Source: Cristatella mucedo (lineage: Eukaryota; Bryozoa; Phylactolaemata; Cristatellidae). Taken from it: a stretch of DNA of 64,000 bases. This document shows, piece after piece, positions 10,367 through 20,004 of this stretch. The notes beneath the pieces are model-generated. The model saw only the letters and a program-made list of their open reading frames with translations, ran no database searches and was not told the DNA's origin. Each line of letters starts with the position of its first letter. Positions within the stretch are counted from its first letter, which is position 1. The stretch spans positions 679,501 to 743,500 of the forward strand of contig WPIO01000053.1 in NCBI GenBank assembly GCA_009760855.2. Reading direction: 5' to 3'. Made by a program: the position numbers and the translations under genes.

Positions 10367-10508
10367 ACTTGAGCATTTTGAGAGGCTCATCCGTAGCAGA
10401 TTGATTAATCTTGTTAGTCCTTCCGATGTTTTCAAGGAGTTATCGGCCCACAGCATTAATCCTAGAGTAGAGGTTGAGGTAACAATTCCCGTTGCCTATT
10501 CCTCTTAA
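10367..10508 (+). pseudogene. RPS20 pseudo-exon copy 2 (type B, 3' half)
   Basis: Open frame HFERLIRSRLINLVSPSD... ending VEVEVTIPVAYSS and a stop, matching the C-terminal third of uS10 ([17 protein letters not shown]...IEPGVEVEVTI). Followed by AATAAA. The 5' half is missing at the minisatellite border. Confidence 0.75.
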
Positions 10509-10709
10509 ACAGTACAGTGTGTTACTGCTAAATAAAACATATTCTGTCGGCTTTTTCTGCATATGCTATCATCATTTGACATCCAGGCAATTTTTAACTT
10601 GTTTCTGATGTATGCCTTCAAAATATGCAGACGCATCGTCGTAACCTTGTTCTGCCGATCTTTCCCGCGCTGGCCAAGTGCGGTAATGCCGTGTTCACTG
10701 TCGCGGTAG

Positions 10710-11219
10710 TTTGTGCTTACCAATAAAGCGCTCAAAGAAGAAGCAACTAAACGTAAAAGAAATCGTTCTTGCACCATCCAAAATAATAATAATAATAATA
10801 TTGCACTTAATAAAGCTCCCTCAGAGAACTCAATCTCTCTCTAGGCGCTTTACATTTGCTGCAAAGGGAAACAAAATTAAATGGTGAGTATTATCATGCT
10901 TGCTAAACAACATGAATAACATGGTTAAGGGTGACATGCACAGGGTCAGCATGCCAGTGTGGCTAGTGGCAGCATGCACAGTGTCAGCACGCATAAGCAC
11001 ATGAAGGACGAATCACAGGGACCCACTCAATGCTGTCCCGTGCATTAACACAAGAAAAACGCCTCGTGGTGAAGATTCGAAGACCTAGGACCGGTTCCAG
11101 GTGAGTATCCATGAACGCAAGCTTAATCTCGTTGCAAAATTCAAGGCTATCAAGCAGTTAACTATTACCAGCAATGAACATGAAGTTCAGACCAAGGTAA
11201 CGATTGCTGGTGCACAGTA
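10710..11219 (+). pseudogene. RPS20 pseudo-exon copy 3 (type A), split by a LINE tail
   Basis: Starts after a GTAG acceptor (V-CAY..., with an early stop), is cut at 10780 by a minus-strand LINE-A tail, and resumes at about 11041 with TTAACACAAGAAAAACGCC. Type A markers: AACTATTACCAGCAATGAAC. AATAAA follows at about 11251. Confidence 0.75.
10781..11040 (-). mobile_element. LINE-A 3' tail inserted in RPS20 pseudo-exon
   Basis: Minus-strand copy beginning with an (AAT)n tract, then the GCGCC...GGGCGC hairpin region and the UTR to GGGACCCACT. It is 5'-truncated. Flanking sequence is contiguous in other array units, so it is a post-amplification insertion. Confidence 0.85.
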
Positions 11220-11423
11220 TGTTAAAGGAATGATCAGTGTTACTGCCGAGTAATAAATATTCTGTAACCTTCTTTGTACGTGCTATCCTCGTCGATAACA
11301 AGGCAATCGTCAACATGTTACAGGTGAATGCCTTCAAAGTATTAATTTTTTTTGTGTCGTTACCTCATTCTTCCGATGTTTCGGTGCAGACCAATCGTCA
11401 TAATGGCATCTTCCCTGTTGCAG

Positions 11424-11682
11424 TTTGTACGGACCTAAAGATGGGGTCAAAGCCGAAGCAGCTGAACGTAAACTGACGAGTCTTGACGCTCACAAAAATC
11501 CTGCGCATCAACACAATAAAACACCTTGTGGTGAAGATTAAAAGACTTGGGAGTATTTGAGATGCCCATCCGTAGCCGATTGACAAATCTTGTTAGTCCC
11601 TCCGATGTTCTTAAGGACCTATCGGCTCTCAGCATTGATCCCACAGTAGAGGTCGAGGTAAAAAATTGCTGTTGTTTAGTCT
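11424..11682 (+). pseudogene. RPS20 pseudo-exon copy 4 (type B)
   Basis: Acceptor GCAG then V-CTDLKMGSKPKQLNVN followed by a TGA where copy 7 has CAGA. The rest matches type B (ATGCCCATCCGTAGCCGATT). AAATAAA follows. First unit of the first three-unit higher-order repeat. Confidence 0.8.
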
Positions 11683-11888
11683 GCTTAAGCAAAAAACTGT
11701 GGTACTACTAAATAAAATTTTTTCCGTCGGCTTTATTGCATGTGCTATCGTGATTCGACATCCAGGTGATCGTAGCATGTTACAGGTCTATGCCTTCAAA
11801 ACTTGGATAGGCTTCGTGCCATTACCTTATTCTGCCGATTGTTCCTGCACGGATCAAGGTCGTGATGCCGTCTTCGCTATCGTTGTAG

Positions 11889-12146
11889 TTTCTGCCGACC
11901 TAATCACAGGCTCAAAGACGAAGCAGCTAACCGTAAAAGGGCCCGTGTTTGTGCCCTCAAAAACCCTCTGCGTGAACGCAAGAAAAAACGCCTCGTGGTG
12001 AAGACTCGAAGACTAAGGACCGGTTTAAGATGAGTTTCCTTGAACGCACGCTTTATCTCGTTACTCACTTTAAGGTATTCCAGCCGATAACTATTACCAG
12101 CAATGAACCAAGAGTTCAGGTCGAGGCAACGATTGCTGGTGCGTAG
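11889..12146 (+). pseudogene. RPS20 pseudo-exon copy 5 (type A)
   Basis: GTTGTAG acceptor, then SADLITGSKTKQLTVKGPVF (compare [20 protein letters not shown] in the parent). One extra A near 11985 shifts the frame (RKNASW then stop). Type A marker AACTATTACCAGCAATGAAC is present. Confidence 0.8.
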
Positions 12147-12348
12147 TCTCTTTAAGGAATAATCAGCGAAGTAACAAATATTCTGCAGGCTTTTTTGTAT
12201 GGGCTACCATCATTCGACAACAAGGCAATTCTCAACATGTTACTGTTAACACCTTCAAAACATGCATAGGCTTCCTGTCGTTACCTCGTTCTCCCGATCT
12301 TTCCAGTGCAATATAAGTGTCGTAATGCCGTCTTCACTGTCGTTGTAG

Positions 12349-12605
12349 TTTTGGCTGACCTAATCAAGTACTCAGAGGAGAAGCAGCTACATGTAAAAAG
12401 ACCCGTGTTTGAGCCTTCTAAACTCCTGTGCATCAGTCTAAGAAAGACGCCTCTCGGTGAAGAATCGAAGACGTAGGACAGGTTTCGGATGACCACTGAT
12501 TAACGCATGTTTTATCTCGTTTCTCCCTTCGAGGTTGTCAAACAGACAACTTCCATCAGCGTTGAACCTGGAGTTTAGGTCGAGGTAACCGTTGCTGGTG
12601 CCTAG
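12349..12605 (+). pseudogene. RPS20 pseudo-exon copy 6 (type C)
   Basis: GTTGTAG acceptor, LADLIKYSEEKQLHVKRPVF-like start after V, then frame damage. Type C marker: ATTAACGCATGTTTTATCTC followed by GAGGTTGTCAAACAG. The open strand order stays plus. Confidence 0.78.
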
Positions 12606-12817
12606 TCTGGTTAAGGAATAATCTGTGATATAGCGAAGTACCGTGTTATCGGCAGGCTTTTTTTGTTCGTGCTATCATCATTCAATAGCCAGGCAGTTGT
12701 TAACAGGTTACAAATTAATGCCTTTAAAGTATGCATTTACTTCGTGTCGTTACCTCATTCTGCCAATGTTTCCGGTGCGGACCAAATATCGTAATGGCGT
12801 CTTCCTTGTTGTTGTAG

Positions 12818-13074
12818 TTTCTACTGACCTAATCAAGGGCTCCAAAGCGGAGCAGCTGAACGTAAACAGACGAATCTTTATCCTCACGAACATTCTGCGC
12901 ATCAGCACACTAAAAACGCCTTGCGGTGAAGATTCAAAGAATTGGGAGCATTTTGAGATGCTCATCCGTAGCCGATTGATAAATCTTGTTAGTCCTTCCG
13001 ATGTTCTCAAGGACCTATCGGTCCTAAGCATTGATCCTGGAGTAGAGGTTGAGGTAAAATTTGCCGTTACATAG
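12818..13074 (+). pseudogene. RPS20 pseudo-exon copy 7 (type B, frame intact)
   Basis: The only full-length array exon whose frame stays open from acceptor (GTTGTAG ending 12817) to a C-terminal stop (13072-13074). It reads STDLIKGSKAEQLNV..., keeps TPCGEDSKNW (parent [10 protein letters not shown]), then RLINLVSPSDVL and SIDPGVEVEVKF. AATAAA follows at about 13086. Many otherwise invariant uS10 residues are changed ([10 protein letters not shown] to EHFEMLIRSR). An intact frame in a decayed array can be chance; a functional alternative last exon is not excluded. Confidence 0.65.
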
Positions 13075-13285
13075 TCCGCTGAAGCAATAAACTGTGTTGC
13101 GGCAAAGCAAACAATATTGCTTCGGATTTTTCGCATGTGCTTTCATCATTCGACATCCAGGCCATTGTTGACATGTTTCAGGTTCATGCCTTCAAAATAT
13201 GCACAGGCTTCGTCTTATTGCCTTTTTCTGCCGATCTTTTCTGCGCGGACCAAGTGTGGTAATGCCGTCTTCGCTGTCGTTGTAG

Positions 13286-13542
13286 TTTGTGCTTGCCTAA
13301 TGAAGGGCTCAAAGGAGAAACAGCTACACGTAAAAGGACCCGTTTTTGTACTCTCAAATATCCTGTGCATCAACGTTAGAAAAACGCCTCCCGGTGAAGA
13401 CTCAAAGACCTTATGACCGGTTCCAGATGAGAATGTTTGATCGCACGCTTTATCTCATTACTCACTTCAAGGCTTTCAAGCAGATAACTATTACCAACAT
13501 TTAACCTGGAGTTCAGGTCGGGTAATGATTGCTGATGCGTAG
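13286..13542 (+). pseudogene. RPS20 pseudo-exon copy 8 (type A)
   Basis: GTTGTAG acceptor then V-CACLMKGSKEKQLHVKGPVF...RKTPPGEDSKTL and stop: open for about two thirds. Type A marker AACTATTACCAACATTTAAC. A base loss near 13520 (GGTCGGGTAATG) shifts the tail. Confidence 0.78.
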
Positions 13543-13742
13543 TCTGTTTAAGGAATAATAAGTGTTACAGCAAGTAACAATTTTTCTGTAGGCTTTTTGT
13601 ATGCACTATCATCATTCGACAATCAGGCAATTCTCGACATTTTACAGGTTAATGCCTTTAAAACATGCATAGTCTTCCTGTTGTAACCACCTTCTGCCAA
13701 TCTTTCTTGCCCGGACCAAGTGTCGTAATGTTATTTTGTTAG

Positions 13743-13999
13743 TTTGTGGTGACCTAATCAAGGGCTTAAAGAAGAAGCAGTTAAACGTAAATGGACTGAG
13801 GTTTTCACCCTCAAAAACCCTTTGCATACACGCAAGAAAATAGCCTCGTGGTAAAGATTTGAAGACCTAGGAACGGTTTCAGATGACAACCCATTAACGC
13901 ATGTTTTATCTCATTACTCCCTCCGAGGTTGTCAAGCAGAGAACTTCCATCAGCATTGAACGTGGAGTTCAGGTCGAGGTGACCGCTGCTGGTGCGTAG
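13743..13999 (+). pseudogene. RPS20 pseudo-exon copy 9 (type C)
   Basis: Acceptor retained as TTAG, GTGGTGACCTAATCAAGGGC start, type C marker ATTAACGCATGTTTTATCTC and GTTGTCAAGCAGAGAACTTCC. Stops and frameshifts abolish the frame. Confidence 0.78.
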
Positions 14000-14213
14000 T
14001 CCGGTTAAGGATTAATCTGTTTTACACCTAAGTCGAACGCATTCTGTAGGCTTTTTTAGAACGTGCTATCGTCCTTCCATTTATCCAGGCAACTTGCTGT
14101 CATTTTTCAATTAGAATCCTTCAAAATACGATCTCACTTTTTGTCTTTACTTCGTTCTGCCTGTCTCTGTTGTTGCACACATTTTTGCAATGGTGTCTCC
14201 TCTATTGTTATAC

Positions 14214-14459
14214 TTCGTGCTGACCTAATCACGTGCTCAAAGGAGAAGCAGCCACACATAAAGCTAATGAAAATTCTGTGCACCAATTCAAGAAAAACGC
14301 CTTGCAGTCACGCTTCGAAGACCTGGGACCGGTTTGGGTATCCGTATACGATTGTTTTATCGCATTGCTTAATCCGAGGTTGTCAAGCAGATCATTTCCA
14401 TCAGCCTCGAACCCGGATTTAAGTTCAAGGTAACAATTGCCTGTGCACAGTCTGTTAAG
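14214..14459 (+). pseudogene. RPS20 pseudo-exon copy 10 (type D), array end
   Basis: The acceptor AG is lost (TAC). TTCGTGCTGACCTAATCACG begins the homology. Shares CCTTGCAGTCACGCTTCG with copy 1, unlike the internal copies, so both array ends carry type D. A minus-strand LINE tail abuts it at 14464. Confidence 0.75.
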
Positions 14460-14463
14460 CAAT

Positions 14464-14822
14464 AATAATAATAATAATCCATTTGATAAAGCGCCCTCAG
14501 AGAACTCAATCTCTTTCTAGACGCTTTACAATTACTGCAAAAAGAAATGCAATTAAACGGTAAGTAAAATCATGCTTGAAAAAACAAACAAAATGAATAA
14601 TATGGTTAGGGGTGACATGCACAGGGTCAGCATGCCAATGTGGTTAGTGGCAGCATGCACAGTGTCAGCACGCATAAGCACGTGAAGGACGAATCACAGG
14701 GACCCACTAAATGCTGTCCTAAATAGGTGTGTTTTTAGGTTCCTTTTAAATGTGGTTAGGTCAGGGGATGTTTTGACGCAGGTCGGGAGGGAGTTCCAGG
14801 CTTTGGGAGCATATGAACTAAA
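14464..14822 (-). mobile_element. LINE-A tail, left arm of inverted repeat
   Basis: Begins with (AAT)n and the 3' hairpin, and runs through the UTR and the end of the coding region to GAGCATATGAACTAAACGC. 5'-truncated. It is followed directly by an oppositely oriented tail. Confidence 0.82.
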
Positions 14823-15057
14823 CGCTAGGGTACATGCTTATGCGTGCTGACACTGTGCATGCTGCCACTAACCACATTTGCATGCTGACCCTGTGCATGT
14901 CACCCCTAACCATATTATTCATCTCGTTTGTTTTTCAAGCATGATTTTATTTACCATTCAATTGCATTTCACTTTACTGCAAATGTAAAGCGCCTAGAGA
15001 GAGATTGAGTTCTTTGAGGGCGCTTTATCAAGTGAATTATTATTATTATTATTAATA
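14823..15057 (+). mobile_element. LINE-A tail, right arm of inverted repeat
   Basis: Opens with CGCTAGGGTACATGCTTATG, a junction also seen at 23577 after repeat X, then the standard UTR, hairpin and (ATT)n. Together with 14464-14700 it forms an inverted repeat with arms of about 230 bp. Confidence 0.8.
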
Positions 15058-15172
15058 TAATGCACTTGATAAAGCGCCCTAAGAGAACTCAATCTCTCTC
15101 TAGGCGCTTTACATTTGCTGCAAAGGGAAATGCAATTGAATGGTGAGTAATATCATGCTTGATAAACAAACC
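15058..15172 (-). mobile_element. LINE-A 3' end, very short
   Basis: TGCACTTGATAAAGCGCCC hairpin and about 100 bp of UTR, then unrelated sequence. Extreme 5' truncation. Confidence 0.8.
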
Positions 15173-15944
15173 TACGCCCGTCGATAAGCAACCGCTCGTG
15201 CTGCTACTGCACGATAATATCCTGTCGCCTATATCAATGCTGGTGGATGCTGCATCAAGTGTGGATGTCACACGTCTGAGGCAAACCACTGGAAGTAAGC
15301 ACGAGAATTACATGAGAATGCCATCATCGCATCCTGCTGCCAACATGCAGCCATCTAGCTCATAGGTAACTACCTGACGGGCAGTTGGTGATCGAGCATC
15401 GCTTGCAGTCACGTGACCTTGAATTTAGGCCATGCGGCAGCTGCATGGATATATTCACGTTGTGGGAGGATGGAAGGAGGGGCACGTAAATGACCAGTAT
15501 AGCAGCAGCAGCCCGGCGGGGGGGGGGGGCTTATTCTGCTTGATGTAAGTGGCCACAAGCAGCTGCAGTTCCAAGTGAAGTGCAGCGATGGGCACAACAG
15601 CAGCAGCCGTCATTACCCAGCACGCCGAGTCGCTACAGCGATTCCTGAAGCCCGGGTGGCGGCCTCAATGAGTCAGACTCGATGGCTCCAAACTGGAGAG
15701 AGCTGCAATGTTCCCTAAAAGCGTGCCGTCAGCTATATAGGATAGTGGGTAATCAGAAATGCAGCCACCTCGGACTAGAGGTGCAAAGTGACCAGCGTCC
15801 ACGACTTGTCTGAACTTTGGCCACGTTCGACGGATTTAGGACAACCTGCTAGCCTTCGCCAAGTAACTCGGTTCGTGCACAACTGGCCGAATGCCCTTGC
15901 AAAGACGACAGGCACGACCAGCCTCTAACCGACCTAGGAGCGGT
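15173..15944. other. No recognisable gene
   Basis: Unique-looking sequence with a run of ten or so G at about 15520-15530. Only short overlapping frames; nothing assignable. Confidence 0.4.
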
Positions 15945-17350
15945 GCAAAATACGATGCTCGCTGTTTCGTCCATCGGAGTCGATCACATGACCACCAACA
16001 ACAGAGGCTTAAATAGTACCTACTCAATCGTTTCGCATGCTCCAGCCCAGCTTCTTTGGCACCGCTCCGACAGCTGGAACGCCTCTTTTAAGGTCCACCC
16101 ACAGGCGAGTCGCCTCTCGGCGAGTGAAACGGCAGAGACTGGCCATCATTGATTGGTCACTTTTGGAAATCCTCAAACTTCGGTCGAAGGTTATTGCCGG
16201 CGTTTGTTCAGGGCTGTCGGGCGTTAACAGCGAGTCTCCTTCACCGATCCGAGATGCTAAACGAGAGCTTCTCCGCCCACCAGGGAACTGATTGCCGCCA
16301 TGAGACAAGTCCTACTGGGTGCCAAGACCCTGAAAGGAATGGCATTCATGCCGCATAGGAAACGGCTCCTTTGTGACTGGCAGGCCTCAATATTAAGAGA
16401 TTGCAATGCTCAATTAAAACGTAGTTTGCATTACTGAAAATGCCGGCTAACACGTATGTGAGGTTCGCGTATTTTGAGAAACTATTAGTCGTATGTACGG
16501 CTGATCGATATAGATACTATCAGCTCAGTTACTGGCACAGATGCCTTGCATTTTAAGTGGCATGAAGCTAAGCGGTATTAGAATATTAACAATAACTGCG
16601 GCTGACGAATAACGATAAGGTATTGGTGAGGTAAGCTTAAAAGAGAGACAGACATGAATTCCTTGCAGTTTGCCGTTTAATTATACGGTCAGGATGTAAC
16701 ACCATTTTGCCTATTTTCCGTTATAAGTAACGTGGTACCGTGAAAGAGATGTGCGTTCCACAAACTGCCAACCTAGTCTCACCTTCATAGCAACCGGCTG
16801 CCAAATATCTGGAGATTGTTCCGGCGACATATAATTCAAACCTGCTGTACCATTGTCCTTTATCATTCCATTCTAACGATTACCTATAAATTTTGCAGCG
16901 AATGCTGCGATCATAGTACAACAGAACCGAATGTGTTTGGAAATACGCGTCGGAGAGCAACGTACATCCATCTGCGTGACGCCGAGCTGAGAGCGTGGCT
17001 CCACCCACAACACTGTTCACTCCCAGCCGGACTCACACCACGCCACCCGAAAAACGGGTGAGCTAAGTACCGCTTCATTAGGCGCCGCTGTTGGATGGTA
17101 TTGGCTGAGCTGAATTTAATTCGAACAGATCAACTGTGGTCAGGTGACCCGCAAGTCGCGCAGCGAGAAACTATCTGCTAGTCCACCGGCCTGTACGCAC
17201 GCTGTATCCACTCTCTCTAATTCTCGCTTACTCACCTTTCTCTTCTTTCCGCTTCCGCTCCGGAGCTGCTTCTGCGACGGCGGCTACTGCTTGATCCGCA
17301 TGTACGCTCGCTCGCTTGCGTTTGCCTGCGCACGATACAATACAGCCGTC
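15945..17350 (+). repeat. RPS20 upstream flank, one member of an inverted duplication
   Basis: Reverse-complement similarity to 31065-32500 along the whole length: CAAAATACGATGCTCGCTGT, CATAGGAAACGGCTCC, CTGGCAGGCCTCAATATTA and GCTACTGCTTGATCCGCATG match across strands. The members differ by scattered substitutions and small indels. A decayed frame (GCCGCATAGGAAACGGCTCC reads PHRKRLL in the partner) is better kept in the partner. A pyrimidine-rich, CpG-rich part at 17200-17320 may be a promoter. Confidence 0.75.
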
Positions 17351-17830
17351 TTCTTCAGTACGACAACTTACTTGTAATGGCCACGTTCGTCTTCGTCGCG
17401 CAGCAATCACGTACGAGCCCATAAAGTGCAACCTTTTGAATTCTAGATTACTGGAAATAGATATATGGCACAGGAAGTGCACGCGGACTGCAGTAATGTG
17501 CAGATGCTGGCTATTCGGATGAGAATACTTGCATAGTTGGAACCCCAAAACATCTGTTTTCTTTTTATAAATTATAAAGCCTGGTAGGACTACTCTATTT
17601 AAGGTGTATAGTGTTGCGACACCATTTTGCACCCGTTGGTCGCTGACGGTTGATGTTATGCCTGACCCGCACCCAGTTCATTTCGCATGGTTTCTTCACA
17701 CATGGTATCATACTGTATCCGCCCGTTTATTTATTTTTAATTAATTATTTAAGCGAGATTGCGTTATTGTAAGTACATCTTTCGTGTTTGTTTTATACGG
17801 AAGCCCAGCAGCCTCGCTTCCATCAACGGT

Positions 17831-17902
17831 CCCCTTTTCTGCTCCGTTCTCACCTCTGGTCAAGACAACCCTGGCCACGTTGGGTTAAAGTTGTATAAAA
17901 TG
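17831..17902 (+). promoter_or_regulatory. Probable RPS20 exon 1 with 5' TOP-like start
   Basis: CCCCTTTTCTGCTCCG at 17831 is a pyrimidine run of the type found at transcription starts of metazoan ribosomal protein mRNAs (5' TOP). The proposed exon ends with the start codon ATG (17900-17902) directly at a GTAATT donor, a common layout in ribosomal protein genes. The ATG-GTAATT junction is conserved in the duplicate at 8546. The exact transcription start is inferred. Confidence 0.5.
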
Positions 17903-18644
17903 GTAATTTATTATTCTTAAGTGTCTTAAATTTGGCTTCGCGTCAATTTGACTGCTTATGTATGGTCTGCCAGCCGGTCATTCGCAACGACGTGACTCGG
18001 CGGTATTGTATTTGTCTTCTCCTTACTCCCCCGAAACGTGACCTAGAGCTTCGAGCAATATCTTAGAGAGCAGTAAAACATTGTTTTTATTTATTAAACG
18101 TCATAGGCACATGCTAAGGACAGCCAGGTCACGTCGGAAGAAGCCCAGAGCTATCGCATCAGTGTCACACTGACGAGTCGAAATGTCAAGAACCTTGAAA
18201 AAGGTTAGTGTATCTGCTAATCTGAGTTGTGATCAGCCAAGGAGAATCTCGTAACGGGCACTGCATTTTAGTTGTTTCGTATGGTGCATCAATTGCATTG
18301 AGAATAGATTATGCTACCTGGTTCTGATGTTGTTTCCTCCGGGAGCCAAGTGTCGTAATGTCGTCTTGGCCGTTGTAGTTTGTGCTGACCTAATCAAGGG
18401 AGCAAAAGACAAGCAGTTAAAAGTAAAAGGACCTGTCCGGATGCCCACACAAACCCTGCGTTGCACAACAAGAAAGACGCCTTGCGGTGAAGGTTCGAAG
18501 ACCTGGGATCGTTTCCAGATGCGAATCCATAAGCGATTGATTGATCTTGTTAGTCCCTCCGAGGTTGTTAAGCAGATAACGTCCATCACCATTGAACCCG
18601 GAGTTCAGGTTGAGGTAACAATTGGTCAAGCTTGGTCTGGTTAA
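17900..18644 (+). CDS. RPS20: 40S ribosomal protein S20 (uS10), three coding segments
   Basis: Encodes the small-subunit protein uS10, which sits in the 40S head in the cytosol. Proposed coding segments are 17900-17902 (ATG), 18107-18203 and 18379-18644, giving 121 residues (human protein 119). Introns are 17903-18106 (GTAATT..TAG) and 18204-18378 (GTTAGT..TAG); the second splits a Val codon. Landmarks: [69 protein letters not shown] and [11 protein letters not shown]. The N-terminus ([13 protein letters not shown]) is variable, as expected. Oddities: RISVTL for the usual [14 protein letters not shown] for TLRITTRK, and a C-terminal GQAWSG. The frame and splice sites are intact and AATAAA follows the stop at 18647. 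It is likely functional and the parent of the pseudo-exon array at 8.8-14.5 kb. The one-codon first exon is the least certain part. Confidence 0.85.
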
Positions 18645-18646
18645 GC

Positions 18647-18652
18647 AATAAA
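18647..18652 (+). promoter_or_regulatory. RPS20 polyadenylation signal
   Basis: AATAAA three bases after the RPS20 stop codon, followed by GTGTTTTC. The same spacing is kept in several array copies (for example copies 2, 3, 4 and 7). Confidence 0.65.
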
Positions 18653-18654
18653 CT

Positions 18655-19129
18655 GTGTTTTCAGTATACAATATTCTGTACGCCTGTTTATACGTGCTAA
18701 CATCATTCGATAGCTAGATAGTAGTTAACAAATAAAGATAAATACCTTCAGAGTATGCACCTACGTTGCGTTTATAGTTGCAAAAGCTTTGTCGCGTCAT
18801 CCCAGCAATAATGGATGTCATCAGTTGAGCTGTTTTAACAAGTGCAATCGGACTAGCCTAGATGGTCAATGATCTGAAGCTGCTCTAACTTGATAAGTAT
18901 GCAAAAACCCTCGAACTTTTGACAGGACTTGGCTGTAGCTTTATTTTAGTGCTACAGTTTAATTATAAAGGTGCATGATTTGACGACCAAAGGGCTAGTA
19001 TTGTGCCCCTAGGCGTGTTTAGCACCTGGATATTCTATTCTCTATAAGCACTGCGCTAATGAAGTATATATTGCTTAGCCTTGTGTTCCTCCAAGGAAGC
19101 AGTTTTAAGCTGCCTTGACATACTCTATG
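18655..19129. other. RPS20 3' flank then unassigned sequence
   Basis: The first 130 bp (CAATATTCTGTACGCC, CATCATTCGATAG, CCTTCAGAGTATGCA) match the spacer of the tandem array. The remainder shows no gene or repeat that I recognise. Confidence 0.6.
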
Positions 19130-19995
19130 ATGTAATGTATCTACTTTTGCAACTGAAGAAAACCACGAAGACTATGCGGGTGTTAAGCAGGAGAGTTTTA
19201 TATGACCTACTAACAGCCTAAGCAGCTTTCAGGTAAGCATTTTGTAGCCAACAGACTTTATCTCACGCAACAAAGAACAAATAGGAGCTCAGAACCGATG
19301 GAAATGATGAGCTATAGTTGGCAGCAGGAGAACACTTTTCTATGCCTAAACTTTGTGTAGGCTACGTCCACAGTCTAGGGCCTGCAGAGCTAAAGCTTTT
19401 GTCACCAACGATCACTAATCTGAGAAATGGAACAGGCAATTTGTCGTGCATACTAGACCTGACGGCACGAGGCTAAAACTGGTACAGTTGTTAAGCTAGG
19501 TATGGGGGAGATGAGCCGTGGCTGGCCTTGTGAGTTAGTGGAAGAACTTTGCTCTGTATCCGTTGATAAACCAGCGGCCATTCTACTTCTCTTAGCAAAG
19601 GATACTCGTAGTCAAACGTCTCGGACAAAAACAAGCATTGCAGCCATATCAATTACCATTTGCAGCGGCCTAGTTGCTTATTTAGTAGCCCAGCCAAAAG
19701 GAAAGAGCAATAATCAAGCCGAGACTGAACTAAGGACCTAGTTAAACTTTATGCAATGTTTGTATCCAAAAGCATTGGTCTAATGATTGCCAATTTGAGG
19801 AACTTGGGCGAGACACTTTTTCCAAAGAAGCTTTATAAATCTTGGTTATAGCGCGGCTAACTAAGTTTTTCTGCCAGTACAGACCATGCAGATGTTGGCA
19901 TATGGGCTTCGAAAGACGAGTTCTTTTACTAGACCTTATCGAGGTAGCCATATTGAACGCAGAACCTCTGAAACCTTTTACGGAAGGTCACAGGT
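19130..19995 (-). mobile_element. LINE-B copy, degenerate
   Basis: TGATGTAATGTATC end, LINE-B UTR and C-terminus in minus sense, then linker-like sequence (AITKIYKASLEK, compare the linker of the 1327-3549 copy). The RT is deleted. A LINE-A tail abuts at about 20005. Confidence 0.72.
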
Positions 19996-20004
19996 TGTGA
20001 TTCC

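Larger units (their letters stand above)
10509..14463 (+). repeat. Tandem array of RPS20 last-exon units, about 465-bp period
   Basis: Each unit holds the intron-2 3' end (CCAAGTGTCGTAATG...GTTGTAG), an exon-3 copy and about 130 bp of 3' flank (ATTCTGTCGGCTTTTTT, CATCATTCGACA, GCCTTCAAAAT). Exon starts are spaced 465, 460, 469, 468, 457 and 471 bp from 11424 on. Order by diagnostic bases is D-B-A-B-A-C-B-A-C-D. The B-A-C triplet repeats with a 1394-1397 bp period. The same 3' flank lies behind the RPS20 gene (18655-18780), supporting it as parent. Confidence 0.8.

Noticed and set aside
9524-10372. Long plus-strand open frames (229 and 282 codons) rich in DSVAGHCR or DAAAAFL
   Set aside because: They lie wholly in the 24-bp minisatellite, are open in several frames at once on both strands, and have no non-repetitive domain.
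8767-14459. Array initially suspected to be a CRISPR-like or satellite DNA of unknown origin
   Set aside because: Units are about 465 bp, contain RPS20 exon-3 homology with splice acceptors, and have no short-repeat/spacer layout.
15518-15532. G-quadruplex from a poly-G run
   Set aside because: One G run only, without the further G tracts needed for a confident quadruplex call.
18314-18671. Minus-strand frames overlapping RPS20 exon 3
   Set aside because: Shadows of a conserved exon; no independent motif.
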